Shown one piece after another: positions 1-9,121 of a stretch of DNA of 64,000 bases; positions within the stretch are counted from its first letter, which is position 1, and each line of letters opens with the position of its first letter. A program made the position numbers and the translations under genes. The notes beneath the pieces are model-generated. The model was not told the origin of the DNA. It saw only the letters and a list, made by a program, of their open reading frames with translations, and did not search any database. The stretch comes from Streptomyces sp. NBC_01231 (GTDB lineage Bacteria > Actinomycetota > Actinomycetes > Streptomycetales > Streptomycetaceae): the NCBI GenBank assembly GCA_035999765.1, contig CP108521.1, positions 1,860,001 through 1,924,000 of the forward strand. Reading direction: 5' to 3'.

Positions 1-105
1 GTCTCACTGGTGGCCTTCTTCGTCATCGGGTTCGTGCTGCTCGCGAGGGTTCCGGTACGCCGGGCGATCGGCGACGCGGGCAATCCGGTTCCGGAGACGA
101 TTTAG
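1..105 (+). CDS. C-terminal end of a probable MFS transporter (partial)
   Basis: The window opens inside a reading frame that ends at a TAG at 103-105. The 34 visible residues form the second part of one hydrophobic helix (VAFFVIGFVLLA) followed by a short basic, Pro-containing tail (RVPVRRAI ... NPVPETI). A last transmembrane helix with a cytoplasmic tail ending in VP-E is common in Streptomyces major facilitator exporters. The start and most of the protein lie outside the window, so the family is an inference. The membrane-protein nature is well supported. Confidence 0.5.
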   Translation, partial: VSLVAFFVIGFVLLARVPVRRAIGDAGNPVPETI

Positions 106-283
106 CGTTCGGCACCAAAGCGCTGTAGTGTACGCGTTTGGCCTGCCAGGCGTACCGTTACTGCGCGTCAAAGATGCCGAACGCTGGGTCACATCTGCTA
201 GTAGATGTGACAAACCGGGCACTGGTGGGTACAACAAGGGGCGGCTACGACGGCGACGCACGACCCGGAACGGGACCCGGAAC

Positions 284-310
284 GGGAATCTTTACCGCCG
301 ACCGGACGTT
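284..310 (+). promoter_or_regulatory. SigR-dependent promoter of rbpA
   Basis: GGGAAT at 284-289 and GTT at 308-310 are separated by exactly 18 bases. This matches the SigR (thiol-oxidative-stress sigma factor) consensus GGGAAT-N18-GTT. It lies about 60 bases upstream of the rbpA start. rbpA is an established SigR-regulon member in S. coelicolor, so sequence and prior knowledge agree. The rest of 106-371 shows no gene. Confidence 0.9.
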
Positions 311-371
311 GACCGGATGACGACGACAGCGACACCTGTCCTGTGGGCGACAAGCCCGGGAGGCACGATTC

Positions 372-746
372 ATGAGTGAGCGAGCTCTTCGCGGCACGCG
401 CCTCGTGGTGACCAGCTACGAGACGGACCGCGGTATCGACTTGGCCCCGCGCCAAGCCGTGGAGTACGCATGCGAGAAGGGGCACCGGTTCGAGATGCCC
501 TTCTCGGTCGAGGCGGAGATTCCGCCGGAGTGGGAGTGCAAGGTCTGCGGGGCCCAGGCACTCCTCGTCGACGGCGATGGCCCTGAGGAAAAGAAGGCCA
601 AGCCCGCGCGTACGCACTGGGACATGCTGATGGAACGGCGCACCCGCGAGGAACTCGAAGAGGTCCTCGAGGAGCGCCTGGCCGTTCTGCGCTCCGGCGC
701 GATGAACATCGCTGTTCATCCGAGGGACAGCCGGAAGTCGGCATAA
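372..746 (+). CDS. rbpA: RNA polymerase-binding protein RbpA
   Basis: This 124-aa actinobacterial protein binds RNA polymerase and principal-type sigma factors and stabilises the open complex. The N-terminal core holds the zinc-site residues Cys34, His38, Cys56 and Cys59 (ACEKGHRF ... CKVCG). A basic linker (EEKKAKPAR) follows. The C-terminal helical sigma-interaction domain starts near residue 78 and contains the RTREELEEVLEERL helix. The length equals the S. coelicolor protein as I remember it. The ATG has a GGGAGG ribosome-binding site (RBS). Transcription probably starts from the SigR promoter at 284-310, tying its level to thiol stress. A perfect 19-bp hairpin with a T run follows, so the gene is probably monocistronic. 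Identification is secure. Confidence 0.97.
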   Translation: MSERALRGTRLVVTSYETDRGIDLAPRQAVEYACEKGHRFEMPFSVEAEIPPEWECKVCGAQALLVDGDGPEEKKAKPARTHWDMLMERRTREELEEVLEERLAVLRSGAMNIAVHPRDSRKSA

Positions 747-784
747 TCCCGGCAAGGCTTGAGCGGGATACAACACACAAGTAA

Positions 785-830
785 CCGCGGGCGCCGAACG
801 TGAGCTTTCACGTTCGGCGCCCGCGGTTTT
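785..830 (+). terminator. Rho-independent terminator after rbpA
   Basis: A perfect 19-bp inverted repeat (785-803 and 808-826) with a 4-base loop is followed by TTTT on the plus strand, 39 bases after the rbpA stop. On the minus strand it also lies downstream of the convergent FxsA-family gene and may serve both. Confidence 0.9.
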
Positions 831-960
831 GTGCGCCCGCGGTGATCGTGCCACCCGCGGCCATCGTGCGCCCATGCGGCCTTCGCATCCGCGCCCTGCA
901 TGTCCGCGCCCTGCGTGTTCCGAGGCGACGAGCGGTGGGAGCGGCGCCCCCGCCGTCGGC

Positions 961-1524
961 TCAGTGCGTCAGCGGCGGGCGCGGGTCCTGCGGGGCTTCT
1001 CCCGGCTCGTCCCTGATGACCTCGCCCTGGACCACCTTTCCGTCCGGCTGGTGCATACGGGCCTGCTGGAAGGCACCCCCCAGGGTGCCCGGGGTCGCCT
1101 CACGGAGCTTGCGCTCGACGGTGCGCTCCGTATACCGGCTGAGGGCCTTCTGGACCGGCGGGACCAGCAGGAGCAGACCCACCGCGTCCGAGATCAGGCC
1201 CGGGATCATCAGGAGCAGCCCGCCCAGCATCATCAGGCCGTTGCCGCCACCGCTCGACGAGTCCGACGGGGCCCCGCCGCGCTGCAGCGCCTCGTTCAGG
1301 TTCTGGAAGGCGCGCCTGCCCGCCTGCTTGATGACCACCGAGCCGAGCACGAATCCGGCGACCAGCAGCAGGAAGACCGCGAACCCGCTCGTCGCGCCGG
1401 CCACCACGATGAGCAGCCAGATCTCCAGCACGAGCCAGGCGGCGATGCCCAGCGGCAGGAACGTGCGCAGCCGGGAGCGCCGGGGCCGGGTGGGATAGGT
1501 GGGGGTCGGAGCGCCAGTCGTCAT
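961..1524 (-). CDS. FxsA family membrane protein
   Basis: This 187-aa integral membrane protein belongs to the FxsA family. The E. coli member, when overproduced, relieves phage T7 exclusion by F; its normal job is unknown. Hydrophobic segments run at about 22-42 and 45-62 and, after the Gly-rich GGGNGLMMLGG loop, at about 97-123 (GLLLMIPGLISDAVGLLLLVP). The motif 'MIPGLISDAVGLLLL' is the family signature. The Gly/Ser-rich insert (PSDSSSGGGNG) and the charged, Pro-rich C-terminal tail are typical of actinobacterial members. The gene lies between rbpA (convergent) and the mannosyltransferase gene (same strand, 72-base gap), an arrangement I recall from S. coelicolor. The family call is firm and the function is not. 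Confidence 0.9.
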   Translation of the reverse strand: MTTGAPTPTYPTRPRRSRLRTFLPLGIAAWLVLEIWLLIVVAGATSGFAVFLLLVAGFVLGSVVIKQAGRRAFQNLNEALQRGGAPSDSSSGGGNGLMMLGGLLLMIPGLISDAVGLLLLVPPVQKALSRYTERTVERKLREATPGTLGGAFQQARMHQPDGKVVQGEVIRDEPGEAPQDPRPPLTH

Positions 1525-1596
1525 ACGTCCAGTGTGCCTGGAACCGGCTCAGCACGGGATAAGGGGACGATCAACGGCGGCTGTGAGACAGCGGGT

Positions 1597-2397
1597 CTAC
1601 GAACCCGGCGGCTTCGTGCGGCCCACTATCTTGCCGACCCGCTCCCCCACACCCCAGGTGGTGACCCGCCAGAGTGCCTCCACCAGGATGTCCCGGCTCA
1701 TCTTCGAGTCGCCGAGTTCTCGCTCGACGAAGGTGATGGGCACCTCGACGACGTGGTAGCCGGCCTTGACCGCGCGACGGGCGAGGTCGACCTGGAAGCA
1801 GTAGCCCTGGGAGGCGACCTCCTCGAGGCCGAGGCCTTCCAGGGTCTCGCGGCGGAAGGCTCGGTAACCGCCGGTGATGTCGCGCAGCGGCAGGTCGAGG
1901 GCGAGGCGGGAGTAGAGGCTGCCGCCCCGGGAGATGTACTCGCGGGACCTGGGCCAGTTGACGACCCGGCCGCCGGGCACCCAGCGGGAGCCGAGGACCA
2001 GGTCGGCACTCTTCAGGGCGGTCAGCAGGCGGGACAGTTCCTCGGGCTGGTGGGAGCCGTCGGCGTCCATCTCGACCAGGACGCCGTAGCCCTTCTCCAG
2101 GCCCCAGCGGAAGCCGGCCAGATAGGCGGCGCCGAGGCCCTCCTTGCCCTTGCGGTGCAGCACCTGTACGTGGTCGTCACCGGCGGCCAGTTCGTCGGCG
2201 AGCTTGCCCGTGCCGTCCGGACTGTTGTCGTCCGCGACGAGCACGTGCGCCTCCGGGACGGCCTGGCGAACCCGGCCGACGATCGCCTTGATGTTCTCCG
2301 CCTCGTTGTAGGTCGGGATGATCACCAATGCCGTGCCGAGCGGCCCGAACCGCCTCCCCCGGTCCTGTGCTTCGAGGGTCCCGTCGCCGTCGTTCAC
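1597..2397 (-). CDS. ppm1: Polyprenol monophosphomannose synthase (GT2)
   Basis: This enzyme transfers mannose from GDP-mannose to polyprenol phosphate, supplying the membrane donor for actinobacterial protein O-mannosylation and lipoglycans. The 266-aa protein has a GT-A fold: LVIIPTYNEAENI near residue 25, the nucleotide-binding DDNSPDG, and the metal-binding DADGSHQPEE. A GGYRAFRR segment and a conserved C-terminal REL-DSKMS stretch follow. No C-terminal transmembrane or Lnt domain is present, so this is the stand-alone catalytic form rather than the fused mycobacterial Ppm1. I chose the GTG at 2397 because a GAAGGGG sequence lies just upstream and the homology block starts soon after. The longer open frame to 2535 adds an unconvincing basic extension. 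Confidence 0.9.
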   Translation of the reverse strand: MNDGDGTLEAQDRGRRFGPLGTALVIIPTYNEAENIKAIVGRVRQAVPEAHVLVADDNSPDGTGKLADELAAGDDHVQVLHRKGKEGLGAAYLAGFRWGLEKGYGVLVEMDADGSHQPEELSRLLTALKSADLVLGSRWVPGGRVVNWPRSREYISRGGSLYSRLALDLPLRDITGGYRAFRRETLEGLGLEEVASQGYCFQVDLARRAVKAGYHVVEVPITFVERELGDSKMSRDILVEALWRVTTWGVGERVGKIVGRTKPPGS

Positions 2398-2932
2398 TGC
2401 TGCCCCTTCATCTCCGTACGCAGAGGTCCACCCTAATGGCCGCGGCCTGCGGTGACGTGACAGAACGTTCGTATGGTGGTGTCGTTTCCACAAAAGCGGG
2501 GTAAGAATCGACTTTTGCGTGCGGATGCGTGCCATCTCGGGGGCTGTGCGTACTGCGGATGGGGGCCCGGCGCCCTTCGGGCCGACCTGGGACCCGCTGG
2601 CTGCGAGTCGACCGAAAGCCGTTGTCTACTGAGCGCCCGGGCCCCATCCGGGTCACACCTCCCCGACCGGCCGGAACGTTCCCTCGCCGTGGCGCGGGCG
2701 CTGAGCCTGGCTCCCAGTGACGGTGCCCCGGTTCGGCACACCGTCCCTGACCCAGCGGCGCCACGACGCGTGCGCGGACGTTCCCCGGTCGGGCGTCCGG
2801 TGGTGGACTCGGCCGAACCTACCGGCCCGCAGCCATCGGCTGTCAACAGCCGTTTGACCTGCGCATCTTCCGTCAATGCCCTGGTCAGCGCGTTGGATTC
2901 GCGGGTCGAGCCCCGGCGCGTCGCGGGCCGAT
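2398..2932. other. Intergenic region, no supported gene
   Basis: This is 535 bases between the mannose synthase start and the amidohydrolase terminator. Open frames cross it on both strands, but all have poor composition, lack a convincing RBS and resemble no family I know. Two structures are visible. One is an imperfect hairpin around 2490-2522 (CACAAAAG against CTTTTGCGTG) in a locally AT-richer patch, which may belong to the promoter region of the mannose synthase gene. The other is an unremarkable GC-rich stretch further on. A small RNA cannot be excluded by reading alone. Confidence 0.5.
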
Positions 2933-2951
2933 CGGGGGTGCGCCACCCCCG
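2933..2951 (-). terminator. Hairpin after the amidohydrolase gene
   Basis: CGGGGGTG at 2933-2940 and CACCCCCG at 2944-2951 form an 8-bp stem with a 3-base loop, immediately after the stop at 2956. No T run follows, which is common in Streptomyces terminators. Confidence 0.5.
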
Positions 2952-2955
2952 GAGA

Positions 2956-4557
2956 TCACTCGCCCGGGCGTACGAACACCGTCCGTCCGCCCACCACGGT
3001 CCGCAGGCAGACGGGAAGGTCGTGCCCCGGGGTCAGGTCGGGCAGGCCGGGGGTGCCGGAGCGAGGGTCGGTCGACCAGCGGGCGACCCGGTCGTCCGGG
3101 GCCTGGACGACCAGTTCGTCGGTGCGCCACACGGCGTAGTCGGCGGGCGCTCCCGGCACCAGGACGCCCGCGTCGTCCCGTCCGACCGCCCGCCAGCCGC
3201 CCCGCGTGTGCGCCGTGAACGCGGCACGCACGGAGACACGGTGCTCGGGGGTGCGATGGAAGGCCGCCGCACGGACCGTGCCCCACGGGTCCAGGGGCGT
3301 GACCGGGCTGTCCGAGCCGAAGGCGAGCGGCACACCGGCCCGCAGCAGGGCCGCGAAGGGGTTCAGGGTGCGGGCCCGGTCGGCGCCCAGGCGCTGGGCG
3401 TACATGCCGTCCTCGCCGCCCCACAAGGCGTCGAAGGCTGGTTGGACGGAGGCGGTCAGACCGAGTTCGGCGAAGGCGGCGATCGTCTCCGGGGTGAGCA
3501 TCTCGGCATGCTCCACACGGTGGCGGGCGGCTCGGACACGAGCCAGACCCACCTTCTCGGCGGCGGTGCGCACGCCCTCGACGACGGCGGTCACGGCCGC
3601 GTCCCCGATGGCGTGGAAGCCCGCCTGGAGGCCCGCCTCGGTGCACGCGGTGACATGGGCAGCCACGGCGGCGGCGTCCAGGTAGGCGGTGCCGGTGTGG
3701 CCGGCGTCGGCGTACGGCTGGTGCAGGCAGGCGGTGTGCGAGCCGAGGGCGCCGTCGACGAAAAGGTCTCCGGCCGCGCCGACCGCGCCGAGTTCCCGGG
3801 CCTTCTCGATGTCCCGCTCGGCCCAGTAGCCGACCACCCGCGGGCCGGGCTCCTCGGCCGCCAGCCGCAGCAGCCCGGTGAAGTCGTCCTCGGAGGAGAT
3901 CTCCGGCCCTGCGCATTCGTGAACGGTTCCGATGCCGAGGGAGGCCGCCCGGGCGAGGGCGGTGCGCTGGGCCTCGACGCGCTGCTCGGGTGTGACGGCC
4001 GCGAGGGCGGCGGCACGTACCGCGTGGTGGGGGTCGGCGGTGAGCGGGCCGTCCACGGCGCCGAGACCGGGAGTCAGGTCGAGCAGGGCCGTCGTGACGA
4101 CCGCCGAGTGGACGTCGATCCGGCTCAGGTAGAGCGGTCGGCCGCCGGTGGCCGCGTCGAGCTCGACGCGTGTCGGGGGGCGACCGTCCGGCCAGCGGGA
4201 GGCGTCCCAGCCGTGGCCGAGCAGGACGCGATCGTGCGGGCGGGCGCTCGCGAAGTCCCGGACGAGGGCGAGGGCCGCGTCCAGAGAGGGGGCGTCGGAC
4301 AGGTCCAGGCCGGTGCGGGCGAGACCGGTGGAGGTGGTGTGCACATGTGCGTCGGTGAACGCGGGGGTGACAAGAGCGCCGTCGAGGTCGATCACCTCGT
4401 CGACGCCGTCCGCGAAGGCGTCGGCGGCGCCCTCGGAGCCGACCCAGGCGACTTGCCCGCGTTCCACGACCATCGCCGTGGCGAAGGGATCGGCAGGGCT
4501 GTGGACCTCGCCGCGGCGCAGCAGGACGGTGGTCGGTTCGGCGGTGCGTTCACTCAT
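2956..4557 (-). CDS. Amidohydrolase family 3 (YtcJ-like) metal-dependent hydrolase
   Basis: This 533-aa protein of the amidohydrolase superfamily (amidohydro_3/YtcJ type) probably hydrolyses an amide or related C-N bond with bound metal. Motifs in order: the beta-sandwich start; TPAFTDAHVHTT, the first metal HxH, near residue 65; GFHAIGDAAV; HRVEHAEML; and FGSDSPVTPLDPWG, the catalytic Asp, about 360-380. A C-terminal ADYAVW returns to the beta-sandwich. The substrate cannot be read from the sequence. Residues 1-30 follow an ATG with only a weak RBS. The open frame continues upstream over the Lrp gene, but that part is its shadow. An Lrp/AsnC regulator lies 76 bases upstream on the same strand, which may hint at amino-acid-derived substrates. 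Confidence 0.88.
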   Translation of the reverse strand: MSERTAEPTTVLLRRGEVHSPADPFATAMVVERGQVAWVGSEGAADAFADGVDEVIDLDGALVTPAFTDAHVHTTSTGLARTGLDLSDAPSLDAALALVRDFASARPHDRVLLGHGWDASRWPDGRPPTRVELDAATGGRPLYLSRIDVHSAVVTTALLDLTPGLGAVDGPLTADPHHAVRAAALAAVTPEQRVEAQRTALARAASLGIGTVHECAGPEISSEDDFTGLLRLAAEEPGPRVVGYWAERDIEKARELGAVGAAGDLFVDGALGSHTACLHQPYADAGHTGTAYLDAAAVAAHVTACTEAGLQAGFHAIGDAAVTAVVEGVRTAAEKVGLARVRAARHRVEHAEMLTPETIAAFAELGLTASVQPAFDALWGGEDGMYAQRLGADRARTLNPFAALLRAGVPLAFGSDSPVTPLDPWGTVRAAAFHRTPEHRVSVRAAFTAHTRGGWRAVGRDDAGVLVPGAPADYAVWRTDELVVQAPDDRVARWSTDPRSGTPGLPDLTPGHDLPVCLRTVVGGRTVFVRPGE

Positions 4558-4633
4558 GGGAGACAGTTTCGCGCCTCGCGCGCGCCGCCTCGTACCCAGG
4601 TCGGTTCGGCGCGCACCGTCCGGCACGCCGCCC

Positions 4634-5074
4634 TCAGATGCGGGGCGGCCGGGCCTCGTAGGGCGTCGACAGCACCACCGTGGTCCGGGTCGACACTCCC
4701 GCCAGCGAGCGCAGCCGCGCCAGCAGTTCCTCCAGCTCGTGCGGTGTGGACACGCGCACCTTGAGGATGTAGTTCTCGTCGCCCGCGACGCTGTGACAGG
4801 CCTCGATCTCGGGGACACCGGCGAGGCGTTCCGCGATGTCGTCGGGGGCGCTGGGATCGAACGGCTTCACCGAGATGAACGCGGTCATCGGCAGCCCGAC
4901 GGCCTCCGGGTCGACGACCGCGGCGTAACCGCGGATCACCCCCCGCTGTTCCAGCCGGCGCACCCGCTGGTGCACGGCCGACGTGGACAGGCCGGTGGCC
5001 TTGCCCAGGTCTGTGTAGCTCATCCGCCCGTCCTTGACGAGCAGCTGCACGATCTGTCGGTCGAGCTCCTCCAT
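4634..5074 (-). CDS. Lrp/AsnC family transcriptional regulator
   Basis: A 146-aa one-component regulator. An N-terminal winged helix-turn-helix (about 4-50; MSYTDLGKATGLSTSAVHQR) is followed by a RAM/AsnC ligand-binding domain (about 65-140) with the effector loop region SVAGDENYILKV. Family members bind amino acids, assemble as octamers and wrap DNA. The start was set at the ATG at 5074 because MEELDRQIVQLL is the normal family N-terminus; the longer open frame adds a non-homologous extension. It could regulate the downstream amidohydrolase or the divergent gene at 5347. No clear operator is visible in 5075-5346. A second, unrelated Lrp member lies at 34653. Confidence 0.93.
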   Translation of the reverse strand: MEELDRQIVQLLVKDGRMSYTDLGKATGLSTSAVHQRVRRLEQRGVIRGYAAVVDPEAVGLPMTAFISVKPFDPSAPDDIAERLAGVPEIEACHSVAGDENYILKVRVSTPHELEELLARLRSLAGVSTRTTVVLSTPYEARPPRI

Positions 5075-5346
5075 GGCGCAAGAACCTACAGTGCTCCTGA
5101 TCTCCTCGGATACCTGAGCGGCGCAGGTCATACCCGGTTCGTGATGTGGCCGGGAGCAGCCTGCGGGCCTCCTGGGAGACGGACGGAGCGAACGCGTCGG
5201 GCACCTGCGGATGGCATGTGACGAACACCACACGCCATGGGCGGGCTCCGTGATGTTCTCGTGATTACCGCCGAGACGGGACGGGAAGTGCTTGCTGTGG
5301 CCGAGGCCGCAGTGCCGTCACGGCCCAGCCCGAGGGGGAGAATCCA

Positions 5347-5781
5347 ATGCAGAGTCTTAAGCGCCCTGGTCGTACCGCGTCCAAGCGGCCGCAACTGGTC
5401 GTCGAGTTCGAGCCGGAGGGCGTTGAACCCGACGCCCTCGACGACGAACTCGACGCGTACGACACCTTCGAGATGTACCGGGTCACCTGCCCGGATTGTG
5501 CGCAGCCAATCGCCCTGCTGGCGGACGAGGAAAACCTGCCGGAGCACGCGCTGTGCGCCTCGCCGTGGAACCCGTTCGGACTCACGGTCTGCGCCGGCAC
5601 CGGCCGCAGGGCGTCCGACGCCAAGCCGGCCGACGAGTCGGTGAAGCCCCAGGAGCAGGACACCGCCCTCCTTTTGACGCTCCCTCAGGGTCTCGACTGG
5701 CGGACGCAGCCCTTCTCGCACGTCGGCGGCCCGGGCTCGCGTCCCATCCGGGTACCCGTCCTGCGACGCCAGGCAGCCTGA
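5347..5781 (+). CDS. Conserved Streptomyces protein with a four-Cys motif, function unknown
   Basis: A 144-aa soluble protein I cannot assign to a function. It has a basic N-terminus, an acidic segment (about 20-42; EPEGVEPDALDDELDAYD), then CPDC at 48-51, Cys70 and Cys82, which together could bind zinc. A variable linker and a short hydrophobic TALLLTLPQGLDW segment follow before a basic C-terminus. The RBS GAGGGGGAGAA lies just before the ATG, and base composition matches its neighbours, so it is very probably real. It diverges from the Lrp gene and is followed by a hairpin at 5826-5854. The acidic stretch plus Cys motif might suggest protein contacts, but that is only a guess. Confidence 0.8.
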   Translation: MQSLKRPGRTASKRPQLVVEFEPEGVEPDALDDELDAYDTFEMYRVTCPDCAQPIALLADEENLPEHALCASPWNPFGLTVCAGTGRRASDAKPADESVKPQEQDTALLLTLPQGLDWRTQPFSHVGGPGSRPIRVPVLRRQAA

Positions 5782-5825
5782 GCGCACAGTCCGCTCCATC
5801 TTCGTGACCGACCCTCAGACCGACC

Positions 5826-5854
5826 GCACCACGGCTCTCAGGCTGCCGTGGTGC
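5826..5854 (+). terminator. Possible terminator hairpin
   Basis: GCACCACGGC (5826-5835) and GCCGTGGTGC (5845-5854) form a perfect 10-bp stem with a 9-base loop, 45 bases after the stop of the Cys-motif gene. No T run follows. The right arm is also the start of the tandem repeat at 5843, so alternative pairings are possible. Confidence 0.5.
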
Positions 5855-5940
5855 GGGGCGTCAGTACGTCCGGGCTGCCGTGGCGCGGGGACGTCAGCGC
5901 GCCCGGACTGTCGTGGTGCGGGGACGTCAGTACGTCGGGG
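5843..5940. repeat. Three imperfect tandem copies of a 32-33-bp unit
   Basis: Copies lie at 5843-5874, 5875-5907 and 5908-5940. Each begins CTG(C/T)CGTGG(T/C)GCGGGG and contains CGTCAG(T/C)(A/G)CG. They sit inside the 325-base gap 5782-6106, which otherwise holds no convincing gene. Open frames through the repeats give only low-complexity Arg/Pro peptides. This is probably a slipped duplication. Confidence 0.8.
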
Positions 5941-6106
5941 CATCCACCGCAGGCCGTCGGCCATAGGGCGCATCAGGCCCTCGCCCGAGGTCGGACACGG
6001 CGCCTCGGGCCGCGGTCCGCTGCCGAGCCGCGCCCCGGACGACCGTGAACGCACGCCCGATTCCCGGGACGGGTGACCTGTCCGTCGGCCATCGCGTTGC
6101 CCAGGT

Positions 6107-6367
6107 ATGTCCCCCACCTACACAGCGACCGGGCGTCAGCGCCGGCTCTTCGTTCCCGCTCCTGTCGCCCGGGCCGCAAAATCGGTTCCGCCGGCGCCGC
6201 CGCCGGTTCAGGACCCGCCCATCTACCGCGAACTGCTCCGCGCCTGGGCCGACCGCGGTCGCACCCTGCCGGGGCGCCCCGACCCGGAGTGGGTCCGGCT
6301 GGCGGCGACCCAGGTGACGGCGGGCCAGTTCAGCGGGTCTCGGGACCCGCTAGGTGACGGGCGATGA
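6107..6367 (+). CDS. Small conserved Streptomyces protein, function unknown
   Basis: An 86-aa protein. Its N-terminus is basic and Ala/Pro-rich. The second half, PPIYRELLRAWADRGRTLPGR followed by DPEWVRLAA, looks like a real conserved module that I recall in short Streptomyces hypotheticals. No signal peptide or membrane segment is present. The ATG at 6107 has only CCCAGG close upstream, so the start is uncertain. The 3' end overlaps the convergent acyl-CoA dehydrogenase gene by 38 bases. Function cannot be inferred. Confidence 0.6.
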   Translation: MSPTYTATGRQRRLFVPAPVARAAKSVPPAPPPVQDPPIYRELLRAWADRGRTLPGRPDPEWVRLAATQVTAGQFSGSRDPLGDGR

Positions 6368-7502
6368 CCATCCGCTGGATCTGGTTGGTGCCCTCGACGA
6401 TCTGCAGGACCTTGGCCTCGCGCATGTACCGCTCGGCCGGGAAGTCTGCGGTGTAGCCGTACCCGCCGAGGATCTGGACGGCGTCGGTGGTCACCTTCAT
6501 CGCGGTGTCGGTGCAGTGCAGCTTGGCCATGGCCGCCTGCTTGGCGAACGGCCGGCCCGCGTCCCGCAACCGTGCCGCCGTCAGGTACAGCGCCCGGCCA
6601 GCCTCGATCTGGGTGGCCATGTCGGCGAGCATGAAGCGCAGCCCCTGGAAGTCGGCGATCGGCCTGCCGAACTGCCGCCGCCCGGTGGCGTATTCCACCG
6701 CCTCGTCCAGTGCCGCCTGGGCCAGTCCGATGGCGCAGGCCGCGATGCCGAGCCGTCCCGAGTCCAGCGCGGCCAGGGCGATCGCGAAGCCCTGCCCCTC
6801 GTCCCCGATGCGCCGGTCGTCGGACACGCGCACGCCGTCGAGGTGGACCTGGGCGGTCGGTGAGCCCTTCATTCCCATCTTCTTCTCGGGCTGCGCCGCG
6901 CTCAGGCCGTCCGCGTCGCCGGGCACCAGGAACGCGGTGATCCCGCGCGGACCTTCCTCGCCCGTGCGCGCCATGACCGTGTAGAAGTCGGCGACTCCGC
7001 CGTGCGTGATCCAGGCCTTCGTTCCGGTGATGACCCAGTGGCCGTCGTCCCGCACGGCTTTCGTGCGCAGCGAGGCCGCGTCCGAGCCGGAGGCCGGTTC
7101 GGAGAGGCAGTACGCACCCAACAGGCCGCCGCCGAGCATCGCCGGCAGGTGCTCGACCTGCTGCCCCTTGGTGCCGTAGGAGGCGAGCGCGTAGGAGGCC
7201 AGGGTGTGCACGCTGACGCCGAGACCGACGGTGAGGCGGGCGGCGGCGAGTTCTTCGAGGACCTGGAGGTAGATCTCGTACGGCTGGTCGCCGCCGCCGT
7301 ACTCGGAGTCGTACGGCAGGCCGAGCAGGCCGGACGCGGAGAGCAGGGTGAAGACCTCACGCGGGAAGCGTCCGGCGTCCTCCTGCTCGGCCGCCTTCGG
7401 GGCGATCTCGTGCTGTGCGATGTCACGCACGAGCGAGATCAGGTCCCGGGCCTCGTCCGTGGGCAGTTGCCGTTCCACGGGCTGCGGGGCGCGATCGGGC
7501 AT
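6330..7502 (-). CDS. Acyl-CoA dehydrogenase
   Basis: A 390-aa flavoenzyme of the acyl-CoA dehydrogenase family, which introduces the alpha-beta double bond of acyl-CoAs with FAD and passes electrons to ETF. N-terminal helical domain: about 20-125. Middle beta domain: AYCLSEPASGSDAASL and WVITGTKAWITHG, binding FAD and substrate, about 130-235. C-terminal four-helix domain: GRRQFGRPIADFQGLRFMLADMA and QILGGYGYTADFPAERYMREAKVLQIVEGTNQIQ, with the conserved Glu of VEGT at the catalytic position. The start at 7502 follows a strong GGGAGGAGAAC sequence. Chain-length preference cannot be read; short or branched chain is most likely given family resemblance. It diverges from the chitinase gene. Confidence 0.94.
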   Translation of the reverse strand: MPDRAPQPVERQLPTDEARDLISLVRDIAQHEIAPKAAEQEDAGRFPREVFTLLSASGLLGLPYDSEYGGGDQPYEIYLQVLEELAAARLTVGLGVSVHTLASYALASYGTKGQQVEHLPAMLGGGLLGAYCLSEPASGSDAASLRTKAVRDDGHWVITGTKAWITHGGVADFYTVMARTGEEGPRGITAFLVPGDADGLSAAQPEKKMGMKGSPTAQVHLDGVRVSDDRRIGDEGQGFAIALAALDSGRLGIAACAIGLAQAALDEAVEYATGRRQFGRPIADFQGLRFMLADMATQIEAGRALYLTAARLRDAGRPFAKQAAMAKLHCTDTAMKVTTDAVQILGGYGYTADFPAERYMREAKVLQIVEGTNQIQRMVIARHLAGPETR

Positions 7503-7721
7503 GGCGACGTTCTCCTCCCTGTCGGGATCTGGCGGACACACCCGTCGTGGGGGCGGCTCGCCGGGTCTCACTGGGTGCCGACCGATGCTCGCACTCCCGG
7601 GTCGCGGAAGCTGCTGACCAGCGGCTGTGAGCTGTGAGTATGCCCGATCGGAGGCATCCCGTCACCAGTTAACGACCGCTTACTTCAAGAAATTCCGGCA
7701 CGCGGGACGCTCCATCGAAAT

Positions 7722-7755
7722 TGGTACGAACCATTGACCGAATGGTCTAGTCCTC
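7722..7755 (+). promoter_or_regulatory. Chitin-responsive operator (DasR/dre-type direct repeats) of the chitinase gene
   Basis: Two TGGT-headed 12-mers lie 21 bases apart: TGGTACGAACCA at 7722 and TGGTCTAGTCCT at 7743. They sit about 90 bases upstream of the chitinase start. Paired 12-bp direct repeats of the TGGTCYARACC(A/T) type are the known chitinase operators of Streptomyces, and the second copy also fits the DasR responsive element. They lie in the 335-base gap 7503-7837 between the divergent acyl-CoA dehydrogenase and chitinase genes; I see nothing else there. Confidence 0.8.
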
Positions 7756-7837
7756 TTACTGTTTCGCTCCAACGCTTCCCCGCGTTCATGCCAATCGGCG
7801 TGCGATCCCCTCCCTGTCCCCTGCGAGGAGACACCCG

Positions 7838-9103
<1,266 letters not shown>

Positions 9104-9121
9104 CCCGTCCCACAGGGGACT

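Noticed and set aside
829..2436. Long plus-strand open frame of 535 codons
   Set aside because: It is antisense to the FxsA-family and mannose-synthase genes and arises from high third-position GC; composition is Arg/Gly/Ala-rich without family features.
2473..4764. Plus-strand open frame of 763 codons
   Set aside because: It mostly mirrors the amidohydrolase gene. Only the first 480 bases lie outside it, and they lack an RBS and recognisable protein features.
5815..6117. Minus-strand frame encoding repeated PRQSGRADVPAPRQ-like units, possible repeat protein
   Set aside because: The repetition is explained by the 33-bp DNA repeat; there is no RBS, and the remaining sequence is low-complexity.
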